From NCBI GenBank assembly GCA_963663265.2, contig CAXXXM010000001.1, positions 496,001 to 560,000 on the forward strand: 64,000 nucleotides of DNA, written 5' to 3'. Source of the DNA: JAEXOD01 sp963663265 (lineage in GTDB: Bacteria; Bacteroidota; Ignavibacteria; Ignavibacteriales; Melioribacteraceae). Under the pieces are notes generated by a model. It did no database searches and was not told where the DNA came from. It was given only the letters and a program-made list of their open reading frames with translations. The position numbers and the translations under genes were made by a program. This document shows, piece after piece, positions 24,643-33,606 of this stretch (within the stretch, counting starts at the first letter, position 1; the number at the start of each line of letters is the position of its first letter).

Positions 24643-27600
24643 TATAGCATGTTTCTCTTTGTTAGTTCAATTTCGATTATTTTAAAAACAAACTTATTAA
24701 TAAAATATCTATTAGAATCAAGATCAATTTGATCGTGGTAAATAAGATCGAGGTTGGCTAAATATTCAACTCTGTTTTTAGTCTCTTCTAAAGGTAAGTT
24801 AATTATTTCGCTTAACTCGGTGTCGGCAATCCAACCATGTCTAAAAATTGTTGATAGAATTATTAAATAAACTGTATCAAATTTTTCAAAAGTTGTTAAC
24901 AAAATTCTTTGCGGTGGACGCATAAATAACCTATTGTTATTTATTTCCTCAATAGATTGCAACCAATAATACATAGCTGAAGTTATATTTCCTTCAGAGT
25001 ATTCTTCTAATTTAGCAAAAAATTCATCAGAAAGTTTTTTCTGCTCAATCTCGTTTGATTTAACTTTAAATATTTTATTCTTAAATCTTCTAAAATCGTT
25101 TGGTTTAAACATTACATCAAAACCGGTAGCGTTATGTCTGCTCATTACAATTGTTTTTATATCTTTTTGATGTAATGAGTTTGTATAAATTTTTTGTGTA
25201 AAAATATTTCCTAAATTAAAATTGTTACTATAAAAATCCCAAGGATATTTTCCAACACTACATATCCATAAAACATTATTTTGAGTTTGTGATATAATAT
25301 TTTGAAAAAGTTTTATTGCTTCATAACCATTAAATTTACGTAAAAAGAGCTTCCCAATATTTTCAAAAATAAAGATTCTTTTGTTTGACTTATCATTAAG
25401 TTCAATAATTAACTCTTGATACGATAGTCTTTTAGTAAATCCCAGCAAATTGGAAAATATTTCTAATATTTCATCTTCGTTAATTATTGCATCAATAAAT
25501 TGATGATGAGTAAAATCCAAATCTTTTAGTACAATATTTTTTATTGTATTAATTAGACTTCTTTTACCGCTTCCCGGTTCGCCAACAATTAAAATAGAAG
25601 ATGGTTTATTTTCAAAATAATTAGTTAATGAAATCTTGATCATCTCAATGAATTTTTCACGTCCAATAAAAAAATCAGACGATTCAAGCGGAGTACCATC
25701 AAAAAGTTTTCTATAAATAAAGGGGAGCGTCTTTAATTTATCTTCATTTGAAAATATTGTACCAGTTGTGATGTTTTCTTCACGGAATTCTTTTATTCCA
25801 ATTCTATAAAGAAATTGTTCAAAGTAGTTTTTAAAGTAATTTTTGTAGGTTTTCTTTATAAAAATAGCTATGTTTTTAATATACTGAATAAATAAATAAT
25901 AATTAGTAATAATACTATATTTTAAATTTCTACTCGATAAATCTGTACTTAAAATAGAATTAGTTCTGTTTTTGATAATGTGATTAACAACTTCATCAAT
26001 ATCGGAAATTACAATACCAACTTTTTCATTAATTTTATTGGTTAAGTTATGATCTAAGTGAGTAACTTCATTGGTTAGCGAGTCAATTTTAATTTTAAGT
26101 TTGTCGAACAGAGACTGAATAATTTCAAAAGCCAAATCCGTATTTACCAAATCTGACCGTTCAATTTCCTTTTGAGCGGTTAAAATATGATACTCGGCAA
26201 TGGAATAAATATTCTTTATTTCAAGAATTGTTAAATTAACATAATTTAATAGTAGTTCATTAACTTCACCAATTTCTCGTGGTAGTTTGTGCTCGAGTAA
26301 TTCTTTTGAAGCTTCAAAAATGTTTATTTGTTTTAACTCCATAAATTTTGGAAGTCTATCATTTATTTGCAGGTCAGATTCTTCCAATAATAATATTTTT
26401 TTTGGCAGATTTGTAGATATTAAAGAAAAACTCTTAATTAAGTTTTCAATTAATAAATTAAATTTTTTACTTTTTCTGATATATTCAAGATTATTTAGGT
26501 TAATAGTAATTGATTCTTTTAACAATTCTCTGTTGGCAGAATAAATGATTGTATTGATGTTAGCATCGGGAGCCGATATTTTTTCGTTTAATGAACGGAT
26601 TTTTGAACCAATGCTGTTAATTAAATTTCTAAGTTTTTCATTTATTTCATCAGAAATTTCGCCAAGTGAAGTATTAACAACTTCAGTTAATTCGATTTTA
26701 AGTTTATTGATGACGGCTTCTTTTTTAAAAAAGCCTAAATAACCTAAATAATAGTTAATCCAATATCTTATGGTATCTAAGGCTAACTCGCGGGCTTTTT
26801 CACTTTTGGCGAATATTTTGGAAAACTTGTAATGAACCGGGGGAGTATTGAGATTTATTATGTTGTCAATACTTGCAACAAGTCTATTAAAAGGATTTGC
26901 TAAAGCGTACTGAAGTCTGTTGCTTATTTGATTGCTTGTCTCGTTTATTTCGGTTTGAATTAAATTTATTTCATTGATAAACTGTTTATGCTGTTCTTCA
27001 AACTTTTCAAATATTAATACAGAAAAAGCTACATTGTCCTTTTCCTCATTCAGCAATTTAATAAGTTCGTTTAGGTTTGATAAATGATCATTATAAAGAC
27101 GTTTAATTTGTCGCAAAGCGGTTAATCTTTCAATTCCTACCAAATTAACAGTCTCTAAGATTTCATTTGAAGATTGACCCAATAAATAGAACTTAACTAA
27201 GTTTTTATAAGGGAGAGTAATATTAATTGAATACGTCTTTTTGATTGGCTTAATTAGCTTGTATTTAGTTTGAAACCAAAGTTTAGTAATTTTAAGCTTT
27301 AAAGAGTTTCCCTCTGATAGTATAAAGTTATTTTCGCTTAAGTCAACTATAACATCAGTTTGTAATCCTTCTGTTAAATCAGTTAAGGAGTGGAAAATCT
27401 GTCTAATTAAAGGTTCAAGATTGAGAATGTTTTTTTCTATCGATTTACGTTTATCGATAAAATTTATATACCATTCGGAAGTAGACTCTTCAGATTTAAG
27501 AATAGCGTTTCTAATAGCAGACGGAGCTGCTTTTGGTTGAATAAGTGCTTTTTTTAGTTTATTATACTCTTCGCTATAATGTTCAATAATTTCTATAACA

Positions 27601-29111
27601 AGCTCAAGAGATTCTTCGCTTCTATTTGTAATGAATTTTTTTTCAAATTCTCGGAAAATATCATTCAATTTGAATAAAATTTGAAAGAGCGACTTGTTTA
27701 TTTTGGAGTTTTTAATATTTGGCTCAACAAATTTTGTTTCTTTTTTTTGTGCAGCAGATAATTTTGTTAATGGTTCATCACCTTCAACGGGGTTGTTTTC
27801 AGGTCCATTTAAGTTGTTAATTTTAATAGTTTTAGAAGCACCTAACTTAAATAAGAGTGGATTGATTAACGCATTAATAAATACAATTGCAAAAAGTAAC
27901 TCGACAAAAGGAGAAAATGCAGGAATTTGTGAGCTAAATATTGCTGCAATAAATATAGGAGTAGTGCCTAATGAAAGAAAAGAATACCACCCATATTTAT
28001 TAGTTCCGTTAGGAATAACAGATAAATTGGCTGAAAGTTTGTATGAAATAAAAGTTAAAAGTATCCTTAATCCACTAATAATTAATGCGGCAAAGATAAT
28101 ATCAGGATTCTTGAAAAAGTTGAATTCGGAAATGAATAACGAAAAAAATATTACAGCTAATGGTGAAGCGACTGTTTGAAATGAAGTAATCAAATCTTGA
28201 GTTTTTGTTGTAAAACGATTGATTGTTGCACCGGCAATAAAAAACACTACTAAGGTATTCAATTCAAATAATTTTGCAACTTCACTACCAATAATAATAA
28301 AAGTAATTGTAAATATTATGAATTCTACTTTAATATATTTTACATAAATTAATCCAATTAAACCCAAAAATAGACCAAATAAAATTGAATATCCAATTGA
28401 AGAAAAATAGAATACAGATATTGATAAGGTTTTATTGTTGTTTGCAAAATAAGAATAACCGAATAAGAGGGTAGATATTATTAATATAACAAATAACTCT
28501 TTTGAAACTGTTAAATAACGCAAAAACATTTTTTGGTCGTTGTTAAAGTCAGTTTCATCAATTAAAACGCTGTTAAATTCTAATGAAGAGTTTATTAAAT
28601 TTACAGCAATAAATAGTACACCAATTACTATTAAGTAAAGAGGTACTAATGAAAGGTTTAAGAAATAAATAGAAGTAAAAAATATTACAGGGGCTGCAAT
28701 ACTTATGAATGTAAAAAATGAAATACTTAAATTTATTAAAATAGCTTTAGTATGTACTATTGTATCTTTTCGTTTCAGGTGAAAGCCGATTGCAAAGGCT
28801 AAAAAGCCAATTGCAATGTTATTTATTAAACTTAATTTATTATGTACGTTTGATGAAATAATAGGGGTGAAAAAAGAATGTTGAAATAAATACGGACCAA
28901 AAATTATCCCTGATAATAAATAACCAAAAACATGTGTAATATTTAATGAATGAGTTATTTCTCCCAATGTAAAAGCAGATAGGATGATAAAACCAAGTTT
29001 TGCTAACACATTAATTAACTCGTATTCTTTACCAATTTGCAGGTTACCTACAAATAGTAGAATTGAATAGAGTATTAAAATTACTAAAATTCTTCTCGAA
29101 AAACGTATCAT
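24642..29111 (-). CDS. Giant fusion: CPA2 antiporter-like membrane domain, long helical region and STAND/AAA-type ATPase
   Basis: A 1489-residue protein. Residues 1-425 hold about 12-13 helices resembling monovalent cation:proton antiporters of the CPA2 (KefB-like) family, with FFIAGATINRF followed by a PLAVIFFSLFISEF helix as in the last third of that fold. Residues about 440-1110 are long amphipathic helices and coiled coils. From about 1149 comes a P-loop module: FIGREKF, Walker A LIVGEPGSGKRS (about 1171-1182), Walker B-like IFIFENIG (about 1243-1250) where the usual Asp-Glu is Glu-Asn, and a winged-helix-like end (about 1420-1489). This order is that of AAA_16/STAND signalling ATPases. 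KefB proteins normally carry a small RCK domain instead. It overlaps its upstream neighbour by four bases and the MscS gene by one. Confidence 0.85.
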   Translation of the reverse strand: MIRFSRRILVILILYSILLFVGNLQIGKEYELINVLAKLGFIILSAFTLGEITHSLNITHVFGYLLSGIIFGPYLFQHSFFTPIISSNVHNKLSLINNIAIGFLAFAIGFHLKRKDTIVHTKAILINLSISFFTFISIAAPVIFFTSIYFLNLSLVPLYLIVIGVLFIAVNLINSSLEFNSVLIDETDFNNDQKMFLRYLTVSKELFVILIISTLLFGYSYFANNNKTLSISVFYFSSIGYSILFGLFLGLIGLIYVKYIKVEFIIFTITFIIIGSEVAKLFELNTLVVFFIAGATINRFTTKTQDLITSFQTVASPLAVIFFSLFISEFNFFKNPDIIFAALIISGLRILLTFISYKLSANLSVIPNGTNKYGWYSFLSLGTTPIFIAAIFSSQIPAFSPFVELLFAIVFINALINPLLFKLGASKTIKINNLNGPENNPVEGDEPLTKLSAAQKKETKFVEPNIKNSKINKSLFQILFKLNDIFREFEKKFITNRSEESLELVIEIIEHYSEEYNKLKKALIQPKAAPSAIRNAILKSEESTSEWYINFIDKRKSIEKNILNLEPLIRQIFHSLTDLTEGLQTDVIVDLSENNFILSEGNSLKLKITKLWFQTKYKLIKPIKKTYSINITLPYKNLVKFYLLGQSSNEILETVNLVGIERLTALRQIKRLYNDHLSNLNELIKLLNEEKDNVAFSVLIFEKFEEQHKQFINEINLIQTEINETSNQISNRLQYALANPFNRLVASIDNIINLNTPPVHYKFSKIFAKSEKARELALDTIRYWINYYLGYLGFFKKEAVINKLKIELTEVVNTSLGEISDEINEKLRNLINSIGSKIRSLNEKISAPDANINTIIYSANRELLKESITINLNNLEYIRKSKKFNLLIENLIKSFSLISTNLPKKILLLEESDLQINDRLPKFMELKQINIFEASKELLEHKLPREIGEVNELLLNYVNLTILEIKNIYSIAEYHILTAQKEIERSDLVNTDLAFEIIQSLFDKLKIKIDSLTNEVTHLDHNLTNKINEKVGIVISDIDEVVNHIIKNRTNSILSTDLSSRNLKYSIITNYYLFIQYIKNIAIFIKKTYKNYFKNYFEQFLYRIGIKEFREENITTGTIFSNEDKLKTLPFIYRKLFDGTPLESSDFFIGREKFIEMIKISLTNYFENKPSSILIVGEPGSGKRSLINTIKNIVLKDLDFTHHQFIDAIINEDEILEIFSNLLGFTKRLSYQELIIELNDKSNKRIFIFENIGKLFLRKFNGYEAIKLFQNIISQTQNNVLWICSVGKYPWDFYSNNFNLGNIFTQKIYTNSLHQKDIKTIVMSRHNATGFDVMFKPNDFRRFKNKIFKVKSNEIEQKKLSDEFFAKLEEYSEGNITSAMYYWLQSIEEINNNRLFMRPPQRILLTTFEKFDTVYLIILSTIFRHGWIADTELSEIINLPLEETKNRVEYLANLDLIYHDQIDLDSNRYFINKFVFKIIEIELTKRNML

Positions 29112-30352
29112 AAGTTTTTATTCTTAATGTCGTCAAAATCAATTAGCAAATTTTTAGCTTTATAAAAACCATAAAAATTAAAAATTATTACAGAAGCAAA
29201 AATTGCACTTAAAATAGTATGAGTTATATTATTATCAAATAGAAATCCATATTCTACAACCATTGCACAGATAACTACGTCGGTTGAAAGCAATCCCAAT
29301 CCTGTAACTTTTGGTAAATAATATTCACCGCGTAAAGCTGCATATGACATAAAACCGGCGGTTGCTTTTGCTAAAATCCTTAATAATGCAAATAACAAAA
29401 TTGCAATAGCAGTTAATAGAAATGTAGACGGTACCCAAAACACTCCGGCAAAAATTGCCACTAAGACGCTGATAGGTTGAGTGATTTTTTTTAAAACGTC
29501 TAATATTGTACCACCAATCTTTGAAACATTGGTTAAAATTGCACCAATAATAAAATTTATGTAAAGTGGAGAAAAGTTTAATATGTAAGCAGCCCCCGAC
29601 GAAAAAATAATAATACCAAGAATTGCTAAATAAATTTTACTTTCATCTTTTTCGTTTCCCAAAAACAAAAAGAATAGTAATCCCATAATAGAAGAAAAGA
29701 AAATACTTACTACAACCCATTCAACAGGAGTAAATTTTACAATTGTTGAGGTTGATTGATGAAAAATACCATATAGAAATCCATATAATAGTATGCCAAA
29801 GTTTATATTCAAAAATGAATTATTATAAAATGTTTGTGAAAGTACCCCGGATAGATTATACTTTTCAGAAATATTTTTAATAAAAGAATGAGATGTTATT
29901 ACTCCGGCAATTGAAAGCATACAGGCAGAATTGATAAGTGTGAATAAATTATTTCCGTCAAAAAAGAAATAGTATAATAACCCAAATGATATTCCGCCAA
30001 TTATTAAATAAGAAAATAATATTTCAAAAAAAGTTAATAACCAATCGGGTTTTTTACATACAAACAAATACTTAAATTTAAAATTTAAGCCGGTAATAAA
30101 CCCTAAAACTCCAATAACCAATAATACACCGGGCTTCAATTGAGTTGAAACTTCGGGAGTAATTAACTGTGGTATTGAAAACTGCCAAGAAGCATTTAGC
30201 CAGTTTGTTAGTGACGGGCTTATTAACAGCCCCAAAAAAATGTATTCTAATCCAATAAGCATGTATTGAGATTTTCTAATATGTTGAACGAATAGATGAG
30301 TAATCAAGTATCCAACAAGAAAAATTACCAACAACAGCAATAATGGGGTCAT
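29108..30352 (-). CDS. CPA2-like cation:proton antiporter homologue, stand-alone
   Basis: A 414-residue membrane protein with about 12 helices and no soluble domain. It appears paralogous to the membrane part of the next gene: NFIIGAILTNVSKI followed by ITQPISVLVAIFAG lines up with the FIAGATINRF / PLAVIFFSLF block there. Where KefB-like antiporters have a Gln-Asp pair in the ion-binding helix I read YNNSFLNIN, so classical proton exchange may be lost; this rests on alignment by eye. I prefer the ATG at 30352; a TTG two codons upstream is possible, and neither has a strong ribosome site. It opens the operon that runs through the fusion ATPase, MscS, ktrB and ktrA. Confidence 0.78.
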   Translation of the reverse strand: MTPLLLLLVIFLVGYLITHLFVQHIRKSQYMLIGLEYIFLGLLISPSLTNWLNASWQFSIPQLITPEVSTQLKPGVLLVIGVLGFITGLNFKFKYLFVCKKPDWLLTFFEILFSYLIIGGISFGLLYYFFFDGNNLFTLINSACMLSIAGVITSHSFIKNISEKYNLSGVLSQTFYNNSFLNINFGILLYGFLYGIFHQSTSTIVKFTPVEWVVVSIFFSSIMGLLFFLFLGNEKDESKIYLAILGIIIFSSGAAYILNFSPLYINFIIGAILTNVSKIGGTILDVLKKITQPISVLVAIFAGVFWVPSTFLLTAIAILLFALLRILAKATAGFMSYAALRGEYYLPKVTGLGLLSTDVVICAMVVEYGFLFDNNITHTILSAIFASVIIFNFYGFYKAKNLLIDFDDIKNKNL

Positions 30353-30425
30353 TATCAATAGCCTGATTTAGTACAATTTATTAAAATTAATTATTTTTTT
30401 GCAATATAACAAAAAGTTTTATTTT

Positions 30426-30446
30426 AAATAGTTAATTTAACTATTT
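30426..30446. promoter_or_regulatory. Perfect palindrome between divergent genes, possible operator
   Basis: AAATAGTTAA and TTAACTATTT form ten-base arms around a single T, midway between the ion-transport operon (starts 30352, minus) and rlmI (starts 30490, plus). The position suits a regulator binding site; AT-richness makes chance more likely than usual. Confidence 0.45.
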
Positions 30447-30489
30447 ATATTTATTATTAAAATTAAATTATTACACCGGAGAAGCATAA

Positions 30490-31695
30490 TTGACAAATTC
30501 AATTTTTAACATAAAAAACGAAATATATCTAAACAAAGGACGAGAAAAGAACATTTTATTTAAGCACCCATGGATATTTTCTGGAGCTTTGCAGAGATTT
30601 AAAGGAAATCCTGTAAATGGTGAACCGGTTTATATTAAAAGTGCTAATAATGAAATATTGGGAATTGGCAGTTTTTCCTCGCGATCTCAAATTAGTGTTA
30701 GAATGTGGACATTTGGAGAGGACGCTTTTACTCATTCATTTTTTTGTGAAAAGATAAAAAATGCTTCGCAGATTAGAGAAAAGTTGATAAACGGGAGCAC
30801 CAATGCTTATAGAGTTATTTATGGTGAAGCTGATGGAATACCCGGTTTTATTTTGGATAAATATGCCGATTATTATGTCTGCCAATTTTTATCTTCCGGT
30901 AGTGAATACTTTAAGGATCAGATTGTTACGGCTGTTACAGAAATATTTAACCCTAAATGTGTGTATGAACGTTCGGATAGCGATGTGCGTAAAAAAGAAG
31001 GTTTAGAACCAATTAAAGGGTTATTGTTTGGGAAAGAACCAAACGGGTACGTTGAAATAATAGAAAACGATATAAAATATTATGTTGATATAATTAACGG
31101 ACATAAAACCGGATATTATTTAGATCAACGTGAAAATCGTTTTGAACTGATGAAATATGTTGAGGGTAAAACTGTTTTGAACTGTTTTGCATATACTGGT
31201 GGTTTTGGAATTTATGCGTTAAAAGCCGGAGCTAAATCTGTTGTTAATATTGAGTCTAATGATGGATGCAACCAATTAGCAAAAAAGAATGTTGAATTAA
31301 ATTTATTGGAGTTAAATAATATTTCCTTTGAATCAGAAGATGTTTTTACTCTTTTACGAAAATATAGAGATTCGGAAAAAAAATTTGATGTAATAGTGCT
31401 TGATCCACCTAAATTTGCAGAGTCAGTATCTCAAGTAAACAAAGCCAGCCGGGCGTATAAAGATGTTAATTTGTTAGCTATGAAATTGTTAAATAAAAAC
31501 GGAATACTATTCACGTTTTCTTGTTCGGGGCACATTGAAAAAGAATTGTTTAACAAAATAATTAATGGTGCTGCTTTTGATTCGGGCAGGGAAGTAAGGA
31601 TAATTAAATCCATTTACCAAGGAGTAGATCACCCAATACTTACAACATTCCCAGAATCTGAGTACTTAAAAGGATTAATCTGTGTTGTTTCTTAA
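30490..31695 (+). CDS. rlmI: Class I rRNA large-subunit methyltransferase, RlmI-like
   Basis: A 401-residue SAM-dependent methyltransferase of the RlmI/YccW group, which makes 5-methylcytosine in 23S rRNA. The N-terminal PUA-like domain (about 1-75) includes HPWIFSGAL. The EEHEE-type linker ends in TGYYLDQRENR; the SAM site is VLNCFAYTGGFGIYALKAGA (near 228-247), and FDVIVLDPPKFAES carries the catalytic region. The start is TTG at 30490 with GGAG eight bases before it (30478-30481). Its last 21 bases overlap the 3' end of the convergent lolD gene. Confidence 0.9.
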   Translation: MTNSIFNIKNEIYLNKGREKNILFKHPWIFSGALQRFKGNPVNGEPVYIKSANNEILGIGSFSSRSQISVRMWTFGEDAFTHSFFCEKIKNASQIREKLINGSTNAYRVIYGEADGIPGFILDKYADYYVCQFLSSGSEYFKDQIVTAVTEIFNPKCVYERSDSDVRKKEGLEPIKGLLFGKEPNGYVEIIENDIKYYVDIINGHKTGYYLDQRENRFELMKYVEGKTVLNCFAYTGGFGIYALKAGAKSVVNIESNDGCNQLAKKNVELNLLELNNISFESEDVFTLLRKYRDSEKKFDVIVLDPPKFAESVSQVNKASRAYKDVNLLAMKLLNKNGILFTFSCSGHIEKELFNKIINGAAFDSGREVRIIKSIYQGVDHPILTTFPESEYLKGLICVVS

Positions 31696-32370
31696 CGAAA
31701 TGATTTGACCATCTTTCATTTCTACAACATTGTCAGCAATTTTAACGAGTTCTGGGTTATGAGTAACAATTAACAAAGTTCTGTTATTTTTTGTTTTTAG
31801 ATCAATAAATATTTTATGCATAATTTCACTATTTGCAGAATCCAAGTTTCCTGTAGGTTCATCAGCAAAAATTATTTCTGGATTATTAGCCATAGCACGT
31901 GCAACTGCAATTCTTTGTTGTTCGCCACCGGAAAGCTCAGCCGGTTTGTGATTCCTTCTTTCAGCTAAACCTAAAGATTCTAATAACTCTTCAGCCCTTT
32001 TTATAGCTTTATTATGTGATGTACCATTAATCATTTGGGCAATTGCAATATTTTCAACTGCAGTAAATTCTGGTAATAAGTGGTGGAATTGAAATATAAA
32101 TCCAATATTTTTATTTCTAAACTTAGAAAGGCTTTTATCATCAAGATTAAATAAGTGGGTGTTGTTAATTGTTACATCTCCCTTATCAGGTTTGTCCAAT
32201 CCTCCAAGTATGTGAAGTAGAGTACTTTTGCCGGCTCCGCTTGCACCAACTATTACAGTAATCTTATTTCTTGCTAATTGCAAGGAGATGTTGTTAAGAA
32301 TTTTTAACACTTTATTTTCACTTTTATTAAAGGATTTATGAATATTTGAAGCTGATAAGATATAATCCAT
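31675..32370 (-). CDS. lolD: Lipoprotein-releasing ABC transporter ATPase, LolD-like
   Basis: ATP-binding subunit of the inner-membrane machine that releases lipoproteins toward the outer membrane. The 231 residues show Walker A VGASGAGKST, Q-loop FQFHHLLPEFTAVENIA (the LolD/MacB/FtsE style), signature LSGGEQQR, Walker B IIFADEPTG and switch histidine VTHNPE. It follows two permease genes with a three-base gap, forming a full LolC-LolE-LolD set. Its 3' end overlaps convergent rlmI by 21 bases, so the two transcripts can pair. Confidence 0.92.
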   Translation of the reverse strand: MDYILSASNIHKSFNKSENKVLKILNNISLQLARNKITVIVGASGAGKSTLLHILGGLDKPDKGDVTINNTHLFNLDDKSLSKFRNKNIGFIFQFHHLLPEFTAVENIAIAQMINGTSHNKAIKRAEELLESLGLAERRNHKPAELSGGEQQRIAVARAMANNPEIIFADEPTGNLDSANSEIMHKIFIDLKTKNNRTLLIVTHNPELVKIADNVVEMKDGQIISLRNNTD

Positions 32371-32373
32371 AAC

Positions 32374-33603
32374 CTATTCCCATTTAATCGATTCTAAAAT
32401 TGAAATTTTTACTGCTCTCTTAGCCGGATAAAGTGATGCCAAAAATGATAAAAATAATGACATAAACCCAATTGCAAATAAGTCTGAAATTTTTATTTCC
32501 AAAGGGAGAGCATCAATGATATACTTTGTTGAATCCATTGGATAAAACTTATACTCCATTTGTAAATAACAAACAAACAGACCTAATAATAAACCGGCAA
32601 TAGTACCAATTATACCAACTAAAATTCCTTCAAACATAAATATTTTTAATATTGAGTTATCATTAACTCCCATTGAACGCAAAACGCCAATATCTTTTTT
32701 CTTCTCAATTACGCTCATGGTTAATGATGCCAAAATATTGAATGATGCTATTGCAATAATCAAACAAAGTAATAAATATGCAGCCCAGCGTTCAAGAGTC
32801 ATTACATTATACAAATCTTTGTGTAAATCATACCATGTTTCAACGGCAAAATTGTTGTTATCCAATTTGCTTTCCAAATTACTTTTAATACTTTCGGCAT
32901 CTTCAAAATCATTAAGATATATTTCATAACCACTTAATTTGTGTTTATAATTAAATAGTGATTGAGCTGCGTTTAAGGAAGTAAAAAAGTAAGTATCATC
33001 AAAATCTTGATTGTTCGACTCAAATATCGAGCCAACAATAAATTTTTTTGTTTTTGGAATTGTATAATTAACCAACGACTTTTCTAAATTATTAATTGAT
33101 GTAATAGTAATTGTATCACCAATGTGGGTTGAAAGTTTTAAAGCTTTAGATAATCCGATAGTTACTTCTGGGTAATTTGTATTATTAAATAAATTTAGTT
33201 TGCCAATAACAATTTTGTTTTTTAGACCCCAGCCGTTTTTCACTAAGTTTGAATCAATTCCTTTTAAGTTTAATATTTGATATGATTTTTTAGCCGAAAT
33301 AATAACTTTGCCTTCAATAACAGGGTGATAATATTTAATTCCATCTTCAAATTTCAAAAATCCTTCTAATTTTTCAAGCTGCTTTGCTCCTTCGGTTGAA
33401 ATAATACTAACCTTTACATGCGGATCGACATTTATAAGAATAGATTTAACCAATCCTCCAAATCCATTAAATACAGATAAAACAATTACTAAAGCAGCTA
33501 CTCCAATAGTTATTCCAATTGTGGAAAGGATTGAAATAATTGTAATAAAATTCAGTTTATGCTTTGATCTTAAATACCGCTTAGCAATAAAATATTCAAA
33601 CAT
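32374..33603 (-). CDS. Lipoprotein-releasing system permease, LolC/LolE family (second)
   Basis: A 409-residue FtsX-type permease: N-terminal FIAKRYLRSKHKLNFITIIS with the first helix, a long periplasmic MacB-type domain (about 50-265), and three C-terminal helices with the conserved MSVIEKKKDIGVLRSMG segment before the last pair. This layout, four helices with one large periplasmic domain, is that of LolC and LolE. It lies three bases after its sister permease and three before lolD. LolC and LolE cannot be assigned individually by eye. Confidence 0.9.
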   Translation of the reverse strand: MFEYFIAKRYLRSKHKLNFITIISILSTIGITIGVAALVIVLSVFNGFGGLVKSILINVDPHVKVSIISTEGAKQLEKLEGFLKFEDGIKYYHPVIEGKVIISAKKSYQILNLKGIDSNLVKNGWGLKNKIVIGKLNLFNNTNYPEVTIGLSKALKLSTHIGDTITITSINNLEKSLVNYTIPKTKKFIVGSIFESNNQDFDDTYFFTSLNAAQSLFNYKHKLSGYEIYLNDFEDAESIKSNLESKLDNNNFAVETWYDLHKDLYNVMTLERWAAYLLLCLIIAIASFNILASLTMSVIEKKKDIGVLRSMGVNDNSILKIFMFEGILVGIIGTIAGLLLGLFVCYLQMEYKFYPMDSTKYIIDALPLEIKISDLFAIGFMSLFLSFLASLYPAKRAVKISILESIKWE

Positions 33604-33606
33604 AAT

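Noticed and set aside
27694..28179. 161-codon plus-strand frame inside the antiporter-ATPase fusion
   Set aside because: Long because it mirrors the hydrophobic membrane part of the real gene; no ribosome site or family match.
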